DNA of 64,000 nt from Symploca sp. SIO2C1. Its GTDB lineage: Bacteria; Cyanobacteriota; Cyanobacteriia; Cyanobacteriales; Coleofasciculaceae. The position numbers were made by a program, and so were the translations under genes. Position 1 is the first letter of the stretch, and each line of letters opens with the position of its first letter. The notes under the pieces are model-generated. The model was not told where the DNA came from, searched no databases, and saw only the letters and a list, made by a program, of their open reading frames with translations. This document shows positions 54,925 through 64,000 of the stretch, piece after piece. The stretch spans positions 1-64,000 of the forward strand of contig JAAHGL010000002.1 of the NCBI GenBank assembly GCA_010692635.1, given 5' to 3'.

Positions 54925-57900
54925 GTGATAGCCAAGAAAGCTTCCAAATCCAAGCGTCTTCGCAGCTATATACTAACGCCTGTTGGTGCTAAAAAACTCA
55001 GAAACAGCATCAGTGTTTTAGAGGAACAGACAGGTTTTAAATATAACCCCTCGAAAATTGCCGAACAAGCTCAATTGATTGGTCCTCAAGGTCTGCATCC
55101 AACCACAATTCGGAAAATCTTGCAGAACAAAGGTGGAGTGGACAAAAGTTCACTACAATTGCTTTTTCGGGTACTCCAGCTTGAACTCGAAGAAGAAGAC
55201 TATACCCAGCCAGGATTAGCAGAACTTGTTGCAGTTAAAACTTATCAGGATTGGGGTGAAGCAGTGAATGCTTCGCTTTTCTACGGTAGAACCTCAGAAT
55301 TAGAGGCTCTAAAACAGTGGATTGTTGAGGAGCGCTGCCGACTGGTTATGATATTGGGTATGGGTGGTATTGGGAAAACTACCCTGTCAGTCAAACTGGC
55401 AGAACAACTACAAGAGTCGTTTGACTATTTAATTTGGCGATCGCTACGAAATGCACCACCTTTAACAGATTTACTAGCTCAACTTATTCCTTTTCTCTCC
55501 CAACAAAAAGAAACCGCTGCCAATTTACCTAAAACTTCTATTAGTCGTCTTTCCCGACTACTTCATTATCTCGAAAGACAGCGCTGTTTGTTAGTATTTG
55601 ATAACATTGAGACGATCTTAAAACCTGGTAGTCCCTTAGGACGCTATCGTGATGGTTATGAAGGTTATGGAGAACTGTTTCAACGTATAGCACAAACTAC
55701 TCATCAGAGTTGTTTGCTGCTCACGAGTCGGGAAAAACCCCAAGGTATTGGTGCTCTTGAAGGAGAATGCTTACCTATTCGTTCCTGGCAACTGGGAGGC
55801 TTACTTGCTCAGGAAGGGGAAGAAATTTTGGGGTCTAAAGGTCTAAAAGGGTCACAACAGCAAAGAGACCAACTAACCCAACTCTATCACGGCAACCCCT
55901 TAGCCCTGAAGTTGGTGGCAACCTCAATTCAGGAATTATTTGCAGGGGATATTGGGGAATTTCTTAGTCAAGGTATCGTCGTTTTTAATGGTATTCGTCA
56001 ACTTTTACAACAGCAGTTTGAACGCCTCTCTTTCCTGGAACAGCAGATTCTCTATTGGTTGGCGATTAATCGAGAACCTATCACTTGCAATCAATTGCGG
56101 AGGGATATTGTGCCTCGGGTTTCTCTGGGGAGAATTCTGGAGGCTTTGGAATATATCAGCGGCAGATGTCTGATTGACAAGGCTACACCCACATTGTTTA
56201 CTTTGCAACCAGTAGTAATGGAGTATGTAAGCGATCGCTTGATTGAGGAAGTTAGTGAAGAAATCTACCAAACTCACCAGTCGGGAAGTCTCAACTATTT
56301 TAAAGTATTCAAACACCAAGCGCTGATTAAAGCTGAGTCTCAAGACTACATCCGCTTCTGGCAAGTTAATTTAATTCTCCAGCCGATAATTGAAGAGTTA
56401 TTGACGAATTTTGGTCATCGAGAAAGCCTGATCACTAGCTTAAACAAAATCCTTTCAGCTTTGCATTCTCAGCAGCACTCAACTTTTGGTTACATTGCAG
56501 GTAATATTCTCAATTTATTAGTACAGTTGCAAGCTGATTTGAGGGGTTACGACTTTTCTGGATTAACCCTGTGGCAAGCTCATCTGCAAGGGGTAGCTCT
56601 ACGCCAGGTAAACTTTACCCAAGCTAATCTAGCTAAGTCGGTGTTTAGTGAAACCTTTAGTAATGTTCATAGTTTGGCTCTTAGTCCTGATGGGAAGTGC
56701 TTAGCTACAGGACACGCCGACGGTGAGGTGCGCCTGTGGCAAGTCAGCGATGGTAAACTACTATTCAGAGCAGCAGCGCATACTAGTACAGTTTGGTCAG
56801 TGAGCTTTAGCTGTGATGGAAAAATTCTTGCTAGTGGTAGCTTCGATTCCTCAATCTGCCTTTGGGATGTAGACAAGCAACAGCTGCACCAAATATTAAG
56901 GGAGCATGATGGTTGGATTTGGTCAGTTGCTTTTAGTCCTAAGGGTAATTTATTGGCTAGTGGCAGTAGCGATCGCACGATCAAACTTTGGGATCTTGAA
57001 ACCGGGAGATCTATCAATACCTTAGAGGGACATACTGAAATCGTTCAAGCAGTAACCTTCAGTCCTGACGGGAAAACTCTAGCCAGTGGCAGTATTGACC
57101 AAACTGTGCGACTGTGGGACATTGACACCGGACAAATGCACCAAATTCTCCGAGGACATGTGCATCAGATTTCTGGTGTGGCATTTAGTGCTGACGGCAA
57201 GACTTTAGTTAGTTGTGAAGGACAAGCAATTAAATTCTGGGATGTTAAAACTGGGGTATGTCGCCAAAACATCACCGAGCAGCTGAAATTGGTTTGGTCG
57301 ATTGCCTTATGTTCTCTTAATGTAGCCTTCGGTCAAGAAACAGTATTAGTAGGAGGAGATGCTAGCGTTTTAAAATTTTGGGAGCTGGAAACCGGGGAAT
57401 GTTACCAAACCCTTTCAGGATTCACAGGTCAAGTTTGGTCTGTAGCACTAAATTCAACAGGACAATTTATCGCAGCGAGTGACAAGCAAACTGTAAAAGT
57501 ATGGCAAATTAAAAGAAGGCAGGAGGCAGGAAGCAGAAGGCAGAAGGCAGAAGAGTTAGCCAAGGAAATCCAAACCCTACAAAGTTATACTAACTCAATT
57601 TGGTCTGTAGCTTTCAGTCCAGATGGGAAAACCCTCGCTAGTGGTAATGCTGACCAGACAGTAAGTCTTTGGGATGTCGATAGCCGTCACTACATCAACA
57701 CTGTACACCATCACCACAAACCAGTTCATTCCCTAGCATTTAGTCAGGATGGAAACATTCTCGCTAGTGCTGGTGAAGACAAAACTATCCGAGTGTGGGA
57801 GCAACCAACAGGTAAATTGTGTTCTACACTTTTGGGACATACAGATTGTATTTGGTCAGTGGCATTTAGTCCAAAAGGTAATCTTCTTGCTAGTGGCAGT

Positions 57901-58560
57901 GCTGATCAAACTATTCGACTTTGGCAACTTCAGGATAACCGAAGCCTTAAAATCCTGCTAGGACATGAAAGTTGGGTGTTGTCCGTTGCTTTCAGTCCAG
58001 ATGGAGAGTATTTAGCTAGTAGCAGTGCCGATCAAACCCTACGATTATGGGATGTCAGTACAGGTAGATGCCTCAAAACCTGCTTCGGACATCAGAGTTT
58101 AATAGGTTTTGTTGCCTTTAGTCCAGATGGAAAAATCTTGGCTAGTGCCAGTGAAGACCAAACAGTAAGATTATGGGATATTCTCAACGGTGAGTGCTTG
58201 CAAACCTTCCAAGGACATCAGAGTTTTGTTTGGTCTGTAGCCTTTCATCCCACGGAAAATTTACTAGCTAGTAGTAGTGTAGATCGAACAATTCGGCTTT
58301 GGAATACCCAAACCGGTCAATGCATCAAAGTTTTAGAGGGACATACTCTCCCTGTTTGGTCAGTGGCATTCAGTCCAGATGGCAAAATGTTAGTCAGTGG
58401 CAGCGATGATGAAACAATTAAGTTTTGGGATGTAGTAACCGGAATGTGCCTAGATACCCTCAGACCAGAAAGAATTTACGAAGGCATGAAGATTAATGGA
58501 GTTACAGGACTAACAGAGGCACAGAAGGCAACCTTGATACGGTTGGGAGCAGAGAGTTAA
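54925..58560 (+). CDS. NB-ARC ATPase with 14 WD40 repeats (STAND protein)
   Basis: A 1211-residue signalling protein. N-terminus (about 10-95) is a helical DNA- or protein-binding-like domain (SYILTPVGAKKLRNSISVLE...). The NB-ARC part begins near 115: P-loop GMGGIGKTTL, Walker B LLVFDNIE, LLTSREKP, GNPLALKL. A short pentapeptide-like stretch (about 535-565) leads to 14 WD40 repeats, enough for two seven-blade propellers, and the tail ends GVTGLTEAQKATLIRLGAES. STAND proteins switch on when the sensor propellers bind a ligand; no effector is fused. Repeat 7 carries an in-frame 13-residue insert from heptamer DNA (57515-57555). Starts with GTG. Confidence 0.9.
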   Translation: MIAKKASKSKRLRSYILTPVGAKKLRNSISVLEEQTGFKYNPSKIAEQAQLIGPQGLHPTTIRKILQNKGGVDKSSLQLLFRVLQLELEEEDYTQPGLAELVAVKTYQDWGEAVNASLFYGRTSELEALKQWIVEERCRLVMILGMGGIGKTTLSVKLAEQLQESFDYLIWRSLRNAPPLTDLLAQLIPFLSQQKETAANLPKTSISRLSRLLHYLERQRCLLVFDNIETILKPGSPLGRYRDGYEGYGELFQRIAQTTHQSCLLLTSREKPQGIGALEGECLPIRSWQLGGLLAQEGEEILGSKGLKGSQQQRDQLTQLYHGNPLALKLVATSIQELFAGDIGEFLSQGIVVFNGIRQLLQQQFERLSFLEQQILYWLAINREPITCNQLRRDIVPRVSLGRILEALEYISGRCLIDKATPTLFTLQPVVMEYVSDRLIEEVSEEIYQTHQSGSLNYFKVFKHQALIKAESQDYIRFWQVNLILQPIIEELLTNFGHRESLITSLNKILSALHSQQHSTFGYIAGNILNLLVQLQADLRGYDFSGLTLWQAHLQGVALRQVNFTQANLAKSVFSETFSNVHSLALSPDGKCLATGHADGEVRLWQVSDGKLLFRAAAHTSTVWSVSFSCDGKILASGSFDSSICLWDVDKQQLHQILREHDGWIWSVAFSPKGNLLASGSSDRTIKLWDLETGRSINTLEGHTEIVQAVTFSPDGKTLASGSIDQTVRLWDIDTGQMHQILRGHVHQISGVAFSADGKTLVSCEGQAIKFWDVKTGVCRQNITEQLKLVWSIALCSLNVAFGQETVLVGGDASVLKFWELETGECYQTLSGFTGQVWSVALNSTGQFIAASDKQTVKVWQIKRRQEAGSRRQKAEELAKEIQTLQSYTNSIWSVAFSPDGKTLASGNADQTVSLWDVDSRHYINTVHHHHKPVHSLAFSQDGNILASAGEDKTIRVWEQPTGKLCSTLLGHTDCIWSVAFSPKGNLLASGSADQTIRLWQLQDNRSLKILLGHESWVLSVAFSPDGEYLASSSADQTLRLWDVSTGRCLKTCFGHQSLIGFVAFSPDGKILASASEDQTVRLWDILNGECLQTFQGHQSFVWSVAFHPTENLLASSSVDRTIRLWNTQTGQCIKVLEGHTLPVWSVAFSPDGKMLVSGSDDETIKFWDVVTGMCLDTLRPERIYEGMKINGVTGLTEAQKATLIRLGAES

Positions 58561-58873
58561 GAATTAAGAATTGTCTGGTGTGTCTCCGTTTCGCTACGTC
58601 GCCGCGTCTCCCCCATCTCCTCATCTGCTTAAGTTCTCCTTAAAGTCTCTATCTTCACCCCAAAAAACTATTTATTAGCAAAAACTAGAGTTATAGCAGT
58701 TCTTTAGCTAATAACAAAAATTTTTACTCCCTTGTTGGTGCAAAAATACCGATTCTTTTCTTTTCTTCCTTCGTGTCCTTTGTGCCTTTGTGGTTTCTTG
58801 TTTGTATTTAAAATAAATTTCCATCATAAAAATCACCTTTTGTTCATCAAATTGTTCCTACTCAATCAAAAAG
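58561..58873. other. 313-base gap before the WD40 gene
   Basis: Starts with a short tract (GAATTAAGAATTG) and a stretch common in cyanobacterial gaps (TCTCCGTTTCGC...GTCGCCGCGTCTCCCCC). The rest is AT-rich. I see no gene, hairpin or clear promoter. Confidence 0.4.
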
Positions 58874-61540
58874 ATGCTGCATTCAAACAACCAATCAATG
58901 CCAGTTGTTCAACAGACCGACACAATAAATAATCAGTCATTAAGGGAAGCGCTTTACGATGCCATAGAATCACAACGCCTGGGAGGAGAAGAGACTTCTG
59001 TTATTAAGTTCAGTCCGGATAAGAAAACGATCGCTACTGTCGATCAGGATGGGCAAGTAAAGCTGTGGAATTTTAATAATAAAGATAATAAAGCTAAACC
59101 CCTCTCCGACGAGCCAGAGTTTACAGACATTTTTTTTAGTCCTGGCAATGGTGAGATAATTGCTACTCTCAGTAACGATAAAGTTGTCCATCTCTGGAAC
59201 AAAGATGGTGAGGAACTTGCATCTCTTTCCCAAGAGGACAATGTTTCACATGTAGAGTTGAGTCCTGACGGTAAGTTAGTTGCTACCTTTAGTGGAGAGG
59301 ACGACTCGATTGGCAAACTCTGGAAGCTTGAGGAAGGGACACTCAAACGCTTAATTTCTACTGATAAATTTAATTATGCGAGCTTAGGTCCAGATGGTAA
59401 GATTGTCACTTACAATTGGGAAGAAGGTAACATTAAATTGTGGCAATTTAATGGTAATGAACTGAAGGAATGGAATCCTTTACCCTCTAATGAGAAGTTT
59501 GATGACTTATCTTTATACCCTAGTACTAAGATAATTATGACCTGGAATCTAGATGAAAATACGGTCAAATATTGGAACCTTGAGGGGAAAGAACTTAAAT
59601 TCTCAATTTCGGCAAAAGAACTTGGGCAAGACTCTCTTATCTCAGACATTAGCTCCGAAGGCAGGATTCTTGCTACCTTTGAGAAAGATGAAGATAAGAA
59701 AGTAAAACTTTGGTATAGCGATGGTACACAGCCGAAAACTTTATCCCATGACGCAGAAATCGCAGGAGTCTGGTTTAGTCCCAATAACCAGATAATTGCC
59801 ACTGCTAGTAAAGATACAATAGTCAAACTCTGGAACCAGGAAGGTGAGGAAATATCAACCTTGCCGAGCCATAGCAAGCCAGTCTATAACGTGACTTTCA
59901 GCCAAGATAGTAAAATCATTGCGACTACTAGCTATGATAAAACTGTAAAACTTTGGAACGACAAGGGCAATAAACTTAGAACTCTTTACCCAAATATTCC
60001 AGTTGATGAAGTCCATTTCAACTCAGATAATAAGACTGTCGCTACTTTGGATGAGAATAACATTGTCAAACTCTGGAATATTGACAATAGCGATCGCCAA
60101 TTTTTAGATCATAAGGCTCCAGTAGATAGTGTCAGTTTTAGCGCTAACAACAAGTTGATTGCCACCTTTAGTTCGTCTAGGGGCAACCCAAGTGCTAAAC
60201 TCTGGAACTTAGAAGGCAAACAGAGTAAACTCTTACCTCCTGAAGAGAAGTTCGATAATGTAGAATTTAGCCCTGACGGCAAGCTGATTGTCACCTCTAG
60301 TTCGTCTGGGAATAACCCAATGACTCAATTCTGGAGTGTAGAGGATAAAAAACTTCAACCTCTACTTCCTGAAGGAAAGTTCGATTACGTGGAATTTAGT
60401 CCTGACGGCAAGCTGATTGTCACCTCTAGTTCCTCTAGGAACAACCCAACAACTCAACTCTGGAGTGTAGAGGATAAAAAACTCCAACCTCTACTCCCTA
60501 ACGAGAAGTTCAATAATGTAGAATTTAGCCCCGACGGCAAACTGATGGCTATTTTCAGTAACAATGATGACAAAACTACCATCAAACTGTGGAAGCCTGA
60601 CAAAGATAAGAGTCCCATATGCTTTATTACCCTTGCTAACGAACCATTCCCTGAGGTAAAGTTCAGTTCCAACGGTAAATTGATGGCTATCTCTGGTAGC
60701 TCTGAAGACAAGCAAACAGCTAAACTCTGGAACTTGGAGGACAAAGAAAGCAAACTCTTACTTACTGAAGAAAAATTTGAGCAAGTGGAATTTAGCCCCG
60801 ATGGTAAGCTGATAGCTATTCTTAGTAAGAATAATGACAAGACTACCATTAAAATCTTCAGCTTGGAGGGAGAACAACCCAAATTCTTACACGATACAGA
60901 GAACTTTGAGCAAGTGGAATTCAGCGCCGACGGCAAGCTGATAGCTATCTTCAGTGATCATGAGAAAAAGACCGGAATCGAGTTGTTCAAGCGCAAGGGA
61001 ATGGAACTCATACCCTTAAATACTAATGACTTTGATAACGAACAGTTCAATGAGGTAGAATTCAGTCCCGACAGTGAGTTGATTGTAACCTCTACTTCCT
61101 CTTGGGATGACTCCTGGGAGGAACACAAACTCTGGGTTGTAGATAGTAGTGATGCTCAAAAACCCCAACTTCAACCGATTAACGAGCAATTCTACGGGGT
61201 GGTATTCAGCTCCGATAACAAATTGATTGCTACTTTTGATGGCAGTAACACTGTCCAACTCTGGAATCGAAACAACGAACAACTTGCTAGCATAGACTTT
61301 AAAGATTCTATCAACAACCTGGATTTTAGTCCTGACAACAAAAAACTCGCCATTACCAGTGATAGCAACACGGTGGTTCTATGGGATTTGGAACGACGAA
61401 CTGAATGGAAAGAGTTGCCAAACAAAGGACTAAAAGAGTTACTTGAAGAAGGGTGTGAGAAGGTGAAAAATTACCTGAAGCGCAAAAAGAATAACGATAA
61501 AGATCTCTGTGACGATATTGAGAAGAAGAAAGTAAGATAG
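58874..61540 (+). CDS. Free-standing WD40 protein (about 17-19 repeats)
   Basis: An 888-residue protein made almost entirely of WD40-type repeats (VEFSPDGKLIA...KLWNLE). A short N-terminal part reads QSLREALYDAIESQRLGGEE and the C-terminus is LKELLEEGCEKVKNYLKRK with DKDLCDDI. That tail is the one usually seen at the end of long TIR- or peptidase-WD40 fusions, so this looks like the sensor half of a fusion protein standing alone. Three central repeats (near 60240-60540) are close copies with period about 129 bases. There is no membrane segment. It lies 383 bases upstream of the triple-TIR gene on the same strand. Confidence 0.88.
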   Translation: MLHSNNQSMPVVQQTDTINNQSLREALYDAIESQRLGGEETSVIKFSPDKKTIATVDQDGQVKLWNFNNKDNKAKPLSDEPEFTDIFFSPGNGEIIATLSNDKVVHLWNKDGEELASLSQEDNVSHVELSPDGKLVATFSGEDDSIGKLWKLEEGTLKRLISTDKFNYASLGPDGKIVTYNWEEGNIKLWQFNGNELKEWNPLPSNEKFDDLSLYPSTKIIMTWNLDENTVKYWNLEGKELKFSISAKELGQDSLISDISSEGRILATFEKDEDKKVKLWYSDGTQPKTLSHDAEIAGVWFSPNNQIIATASKDTIVKLWNQEGEEISTLPSHSKPVYNVTFSQDSKIIATTSYDKTVKLWNDKGNKLRTLYPNIPVDEVHFNSDNKTVATLDENNIVKLWNIDNSDRQFLDHKAPVDSVSFSANNKLIATFSSSRGNPSAKLWNLEGKQSKLLPPEEKFDNVEFSPDGKLIVTSSSSGNNPMTQFWSVEDKKLQPLLPEGKFDYVEFSPDGKLIVTSSSSRNNPTTQLWSVEDKKLQPLLPNEKFNNVEFSPDGKLMAIFSNNDDKTTIKLWKPDKDKSPICFITLANEPFPEVKFSSNGKLMAISGSSEDKQTAKLWNLEDKESKLLLTEEKFEQVEFSPDGKLIAILSKNNDKTTIKIFSLEGEQPKFLHDTENFEQVEFSADGKLIAIFSDHEKKTGIELFKRKGMELIPLNTNDFDNEQFNEVEFSPDSELIVTSTSSWDDSWEEHKLWVVDSSDAQKPQLQPINEQFYGVVFSSDNKLIATFDGSNTVQLWNRNNEQLASIDFKDSINNLDFSPDNKKLAITSDSNTVVLWDLERRTEWKELPNKGLKELLEEGCEKVKNYLKRKKNNDKDLCDDIEKKKVR

Positions 61541-61922
61541 CTCTTATATAGGGGTGAGGTGAAAAAAAGGTGTGGGAGAGCTTTTTTGAGTAATGAGTAA
61601 TGAGTAATGAGTAATGAGTAATGAGTAATGAGTAATGAGTGAAGACACTAAGGTAAAACCTATTTACCGCAAGGAACTTAAGTTCCTTGCTAATAGTTCA
61701 AGTCATCTAAAGATGACTCAATCTGCTCAAAAATCTAGGACTTATGCACCGTAACTCAATTATGTCATCCTGAGCGATAGCGAAGGATCTCCAAACGACC
61801 CAGATACTTCACTATCACCTATCTCTAGCTTAAGTTGACATCAATGACCTACGTGCTCAATTAGGGAGATTTTTACTTATTTCACTTTGTAATTCTTAGC
61901 TTGGTGCAAATACAGAAAAACG
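61541..61922. repeat. Gap between WD40 and TIR genes: partial MITE A, palindrome, hairpin, family D copy
   Basis: 61552-61645 is an inverted partial copy of element family A (GGGTGAGGTGAAAAAAAGGTG...) with about six or seven heptamers instead of four. 61669-61690 is a perfect 22-bp palindrome (GCAAGGAACTT/AAGTTCCTTGC). 61701-61718 is the hairpin AGTCATCT-AA-AGATGACT. 61758-61845 is the inverted family D fragment. About 75 AT-rich bases remain before the TIR start. Confidence 0.75.
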
Positions 61923-64000
61923 ATGCAACTTTTCGACGCTTTCATTTCCTACGGACGAGCTGATAGTAAAGCCTTTGCTGCTAAACTTCAAGGTTGCTTG
62001 GCAGAACAAGGGTTCAAAATCTGGTTTGACTTCAATGACATTCCTCTAGGAGTAGACTTCCAAAATCAAATTGATGATGGTATTGAGAAAGCACATCAGT
62101 TCCTATTTATTATTGCACCCCATTCGATAAATTCCCCCTACTGTCGCAAAGAAATTGAACTAGCGATTAAGTGTCATAAACGCATTATTCCCCTACTCCA
62201 CGTTGAGCAGATTAACCAGGAAACTTGGCAACAGAGAAACCCCAACGGCACAGTAGAAGAATGGGAAGCATATCAAGCCAAAGGATTGCATTCGAGTTTT
62301 CCCAATATGCACCCCACCATTGGCAAGATTAACTGGGTTTATTTTCGCGAGGGCATTGATGACTTTGACAAATCCTTAGCTGACTTAATTAACTTACTCG
62401 GTTCTCATCATGATTATGTTGAGCAACATACCCAATTGTTAGTGAAAGCTCTGGAATGGCAACGGCATCAAAGACAAACGAGATATCTGTTAACTGGAGA
62501 AGGGAGACAGCAGGCTACTTCTTGGCTCAAAATACACTTCAAAGAGGAGCAACCTCCTTGTACTCCTAGTGATTTACATTGTGAATACATCACTGAATGT
62601 ATCAAGAATGGCAATAACTTAATGACTCAGGTATTCCTCTCCTATGCTGATGAAAATAGGGAAACAATGGAGAAAATTCGCAACAGCCTGAGGCGGAAAA
62701 GTATTACGGTTTGGACAAATCTCACGGATATTCAAACCGGGGAAGCATTTGGCGAGGCAATAAACCGAGGCATTGAACAAGCGGATAACTTGGTTTACCT
62801 CCTTTCTCCTGAGTCAATCAACTCGAAATACTGTCAACAAGAATTGGACTTGGCTTTGTCGCTCAACAAGCGGATTATACCGGTGCTGGTGCGGGAAACT
62901 GAGCCCAAGACAATACCGCATGAACTCCGGCAGTTACAGTATATTGACCTGACAGACAATGTTCAGGAAGAGGATTACCTGCTTGATGAAAGCCAACTGC
63001 TGAAGATTTTGCAGCAAGATGAGGCTTTCTACAACGAGCATAAAATGCTATTGACGAAGGCGCTCAAGTGGAAGCGACAGCACGAGAATCCTAGTGTTTT
63101 ACTGCGGGGGTATAACCTCAGGAGTGCGGAAACTTGGTTGAAGGTAGCGCTTACAAGGGAACAGCATCCCCCCACATCATTACAGGAAGAATTCATTGCT
63201 GAAAGCCTGCGGCAACCCCCCTTAGAGTCATTGGATGTATTTATTTCCTATTCCCGTGCTGACTCGGACTTGGGGAGAAAGCTTAATGATAGCTTACAGA
63301 TGCAGGGTAAAACTACCTGGTTTGATCAAGAAAGTATTGCCTCAGGGAGTGATTTTCAGCAGGAGATTAATCGGGGGATTAAAGCCTGTGACAACTTTTT
63401 GTTTATTCTCTCACCCCGCTCGGTAAATTCGCCTTATTGTAAGGATGAAGTGGAATATGCGACTTCATTGAACAAGCGCTTTGTGACAGTGCTGCATCGG
63501 CAGGTAAATCCAGGAGATTTGCATCCAGAGTTAGCCAAGGTGCAGTGGATTGATTTTAATAAGCAAGATTTTAATGCCAATTTTAACGAATTGGTGAGAA
63601 CCCTGGATCTAGACAGAGAACATGTCCATAGTCATACTAAATGGTTGCAAAGAGCGATCGAATGGGAGCAAAAAGACAAGAGTAAAGATTTACTATTGCG
63701 GGGGAGTGAGTTTGCTGTTGCTCAAGACTGGTTGCAAACTGCTTTAGCTAAAAATAAAAAGCCTCTCCCGACAGTTTTACAGCAGACATTTGCCGAGGAA
63801 AGTCAAAAAGCCATCATTGCAGCAGAAGAAGTGGAGAAAACTCGACAAGCTGAAATGCTGCGCTTGCAGGAGGAAAAGACAAAAGAAGCTGAAGCGAGGC
63901 TGGCAGAAGAAAAAAAAGGTGCCAGACTACAAAAATTATTCTTGGGTGTGGTGAGTGTGGCATTTTTAGTTTCTCTAGGGTTGGCAGGGGTAGCCAGGAA
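61923..64000 (+). CDS. Triple-TIR transmembrane protein, 3' end outside window
   Basis: The frame is open from ATG 61923 to the window end (692 residues seen). Three TIR domains start at about residues 3, 236 and 437 (DAFISYGRADSK; QVFLSYADENRE; DVFISYSRADSD). Each keeps the candidate NADase glutamate in YCRKE (Glu77), YCQQE and YCKDE. After each TIR comes a shared linker (LLRG...A..WL......PPT.L...F..ES). A coiled coil (about 635-670) and a membrane helix (about 672-692, LFLGVVSVAFLVSLGLAGV) follow. By analogy with other TIR-TM-WD40 proteins, WD40 repeats may follow beyond the window. TIR domains of this kind cleave NAD in plant, animal and anti-phage immunity. Confidence 0.9.
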   Translation, partial: MQLFDAFISYGRADSKAFAAKLQGCLAEQGFKIWFDFNDIPLGVDFQNQIDDGIEKAHQFLFIIAPHSINSPYCRKEIELAIKCHKRIIPLLHVEQINQETWQQRNPNGTVEEWEAYQAKGLHSSFPNMHPTIGKINWVYFREGIDDFDKSLADLINLLGSHHDYVEQHTQLLVKALEWQRHQRQTRYLLTGEGRQQATSWLKIHFKEEQPPCTPSDLHCEYITECIKNGNNLMTQVFLSYADENRETMEKIRNSLRRKSITVWTNLTDIQTGEAFGEAINRGIEQADNLVYLLSPESINSKYCQQELDLALSLNKRIIPVLVRETEPKTIPHELRQLQYIDLTDNVQEEDYLLDESQLLKILQQDEAFYNEHKMLLTKALKWKRQHENPSVLLRGYNLRSAETWLKVALTREQHPPTSLQEEFIAESLRQPPLESLDVFISYSRADSDLGRKLNDSLQMQGKTTWFDQESIASGSDFQQEINRGIKACDNFLFILSPRSVNSPYCKDEVEYATSLNKRFVTVLHRQVNPGDLHPELAKVQWIDFNKQDFNANFNELVRTLDLDREHVHSHTKWLQRAIEWEQKDKSKDLLLRGSEFAVAQDWLQTALAKNKKPLPTVLQQTFAEESQKAIIAAEEVEKTRQAEMLRLQEEKTKEAEARLAEEKKGARLQKLFLGVVSVAFLVSLGLAGVAR

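Noticed and set aside
61552-61645. A third complete family A element
   Set aside because: Only the right end is present; the match stops after the heptamer tract, and no left inverted repeat is found.

Overview
The window is cyanobacterial chromosome. Three things show this: genes found only in oxygenic phototrophs (a 35-residue PetM of the cytochrome b6f complex next to a Ycf39-like protein), many HIP1 octamers (GCGATCGC, e.g. near 172, 6140, 16120, 28030) and a very high load of 7-8 bp tandem repeats in the gaps between genes. The long WD40 and NB-ARC proteins, an HpsJ-like protein, a pil/hmp-type chemosensory operon and the small-repeat load suggest a large-genome filamentous species (Moorena/Coleofasciculus/Oscillatoriales type). 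That placement is inference only.

Layout. 1-2.4 kb: the end of an atypical SDR gene overlapping a PLP-enzyme gene. 2.4-6 kb: a family 2 glycosyltransferase, a decayed ExbB relic with a 190-bp terminal-inverted-repeat element beside it, an HpsJ-like membrane protein and a broken IS200/IS605 transposase. 6-14.2 kb: housekeeping genes (pgl, two FHA proteins, pdxA, petM, ycf39, nadK, a HAD phosphatase and a Nudix hydrolase). 14.2-19.2 kb: a frameshifted DUF4760-like membrane gene, a VIT/VWA exported protein and long non-coding stretches. 19.2-29.7 kb: a six-gene chemosensory operon (CheY-like, CheW, two MCPs, a CheA-REC hybrid and CheW) of the type that controls twitching or phototactic motility. 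29.7-37.8 kb: a second identical copy of the 190-bp element, an Rpn-type nuclease, an AGE epimerase, a truncated RelE-like toxin with its antitoxin, MoeB-rhodanese with a JAMM peptidase, and a sensor kinase. 37.8-48.4 kb: an AsnB and gamma-butyrobetaine-hydroxylase-like pair, a 1454-residue surface protein (inverse-autotransporter-like barrel plus beta-helix), three DnaA-box-like 9-mers, a protein of five exact 49-residue repeats, a Uma2 protein, an orphan DUF4089 protein and a 2OG-Fe oxygenase. 48.5-54.5 kb: a GT39-like glycosyltransferase, GNAT, methyltransferase, lipoprotein, a kinase-N-lobe-like protein and an RRM protein. 54.9-64 kb: an NB-ARC/14-WD40 protein, a free-standing WD40 protein and a triple-TIR transmembrane protein that runs off the window.

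Two features stand out. The first is the right end: NB-ARC-WD40, then WD40, then three TIR domains each keeping the candidate NADase glutamate, followed by a coiled coil and a membrane segment. By family logic this is a candidate immune or regulated-cell-death module. The second is a set of short non-autonomous elements. At least three families have terminal inverted repeats and 9- or 10-bp target duplications visible in the sequence, and they carry 7-8 bp tandem repeats inside. The same kind of heptamer tract fills most intergenic gaps, lies within a few bases of several start and stop codons, and in places appears in frame inside proteins.
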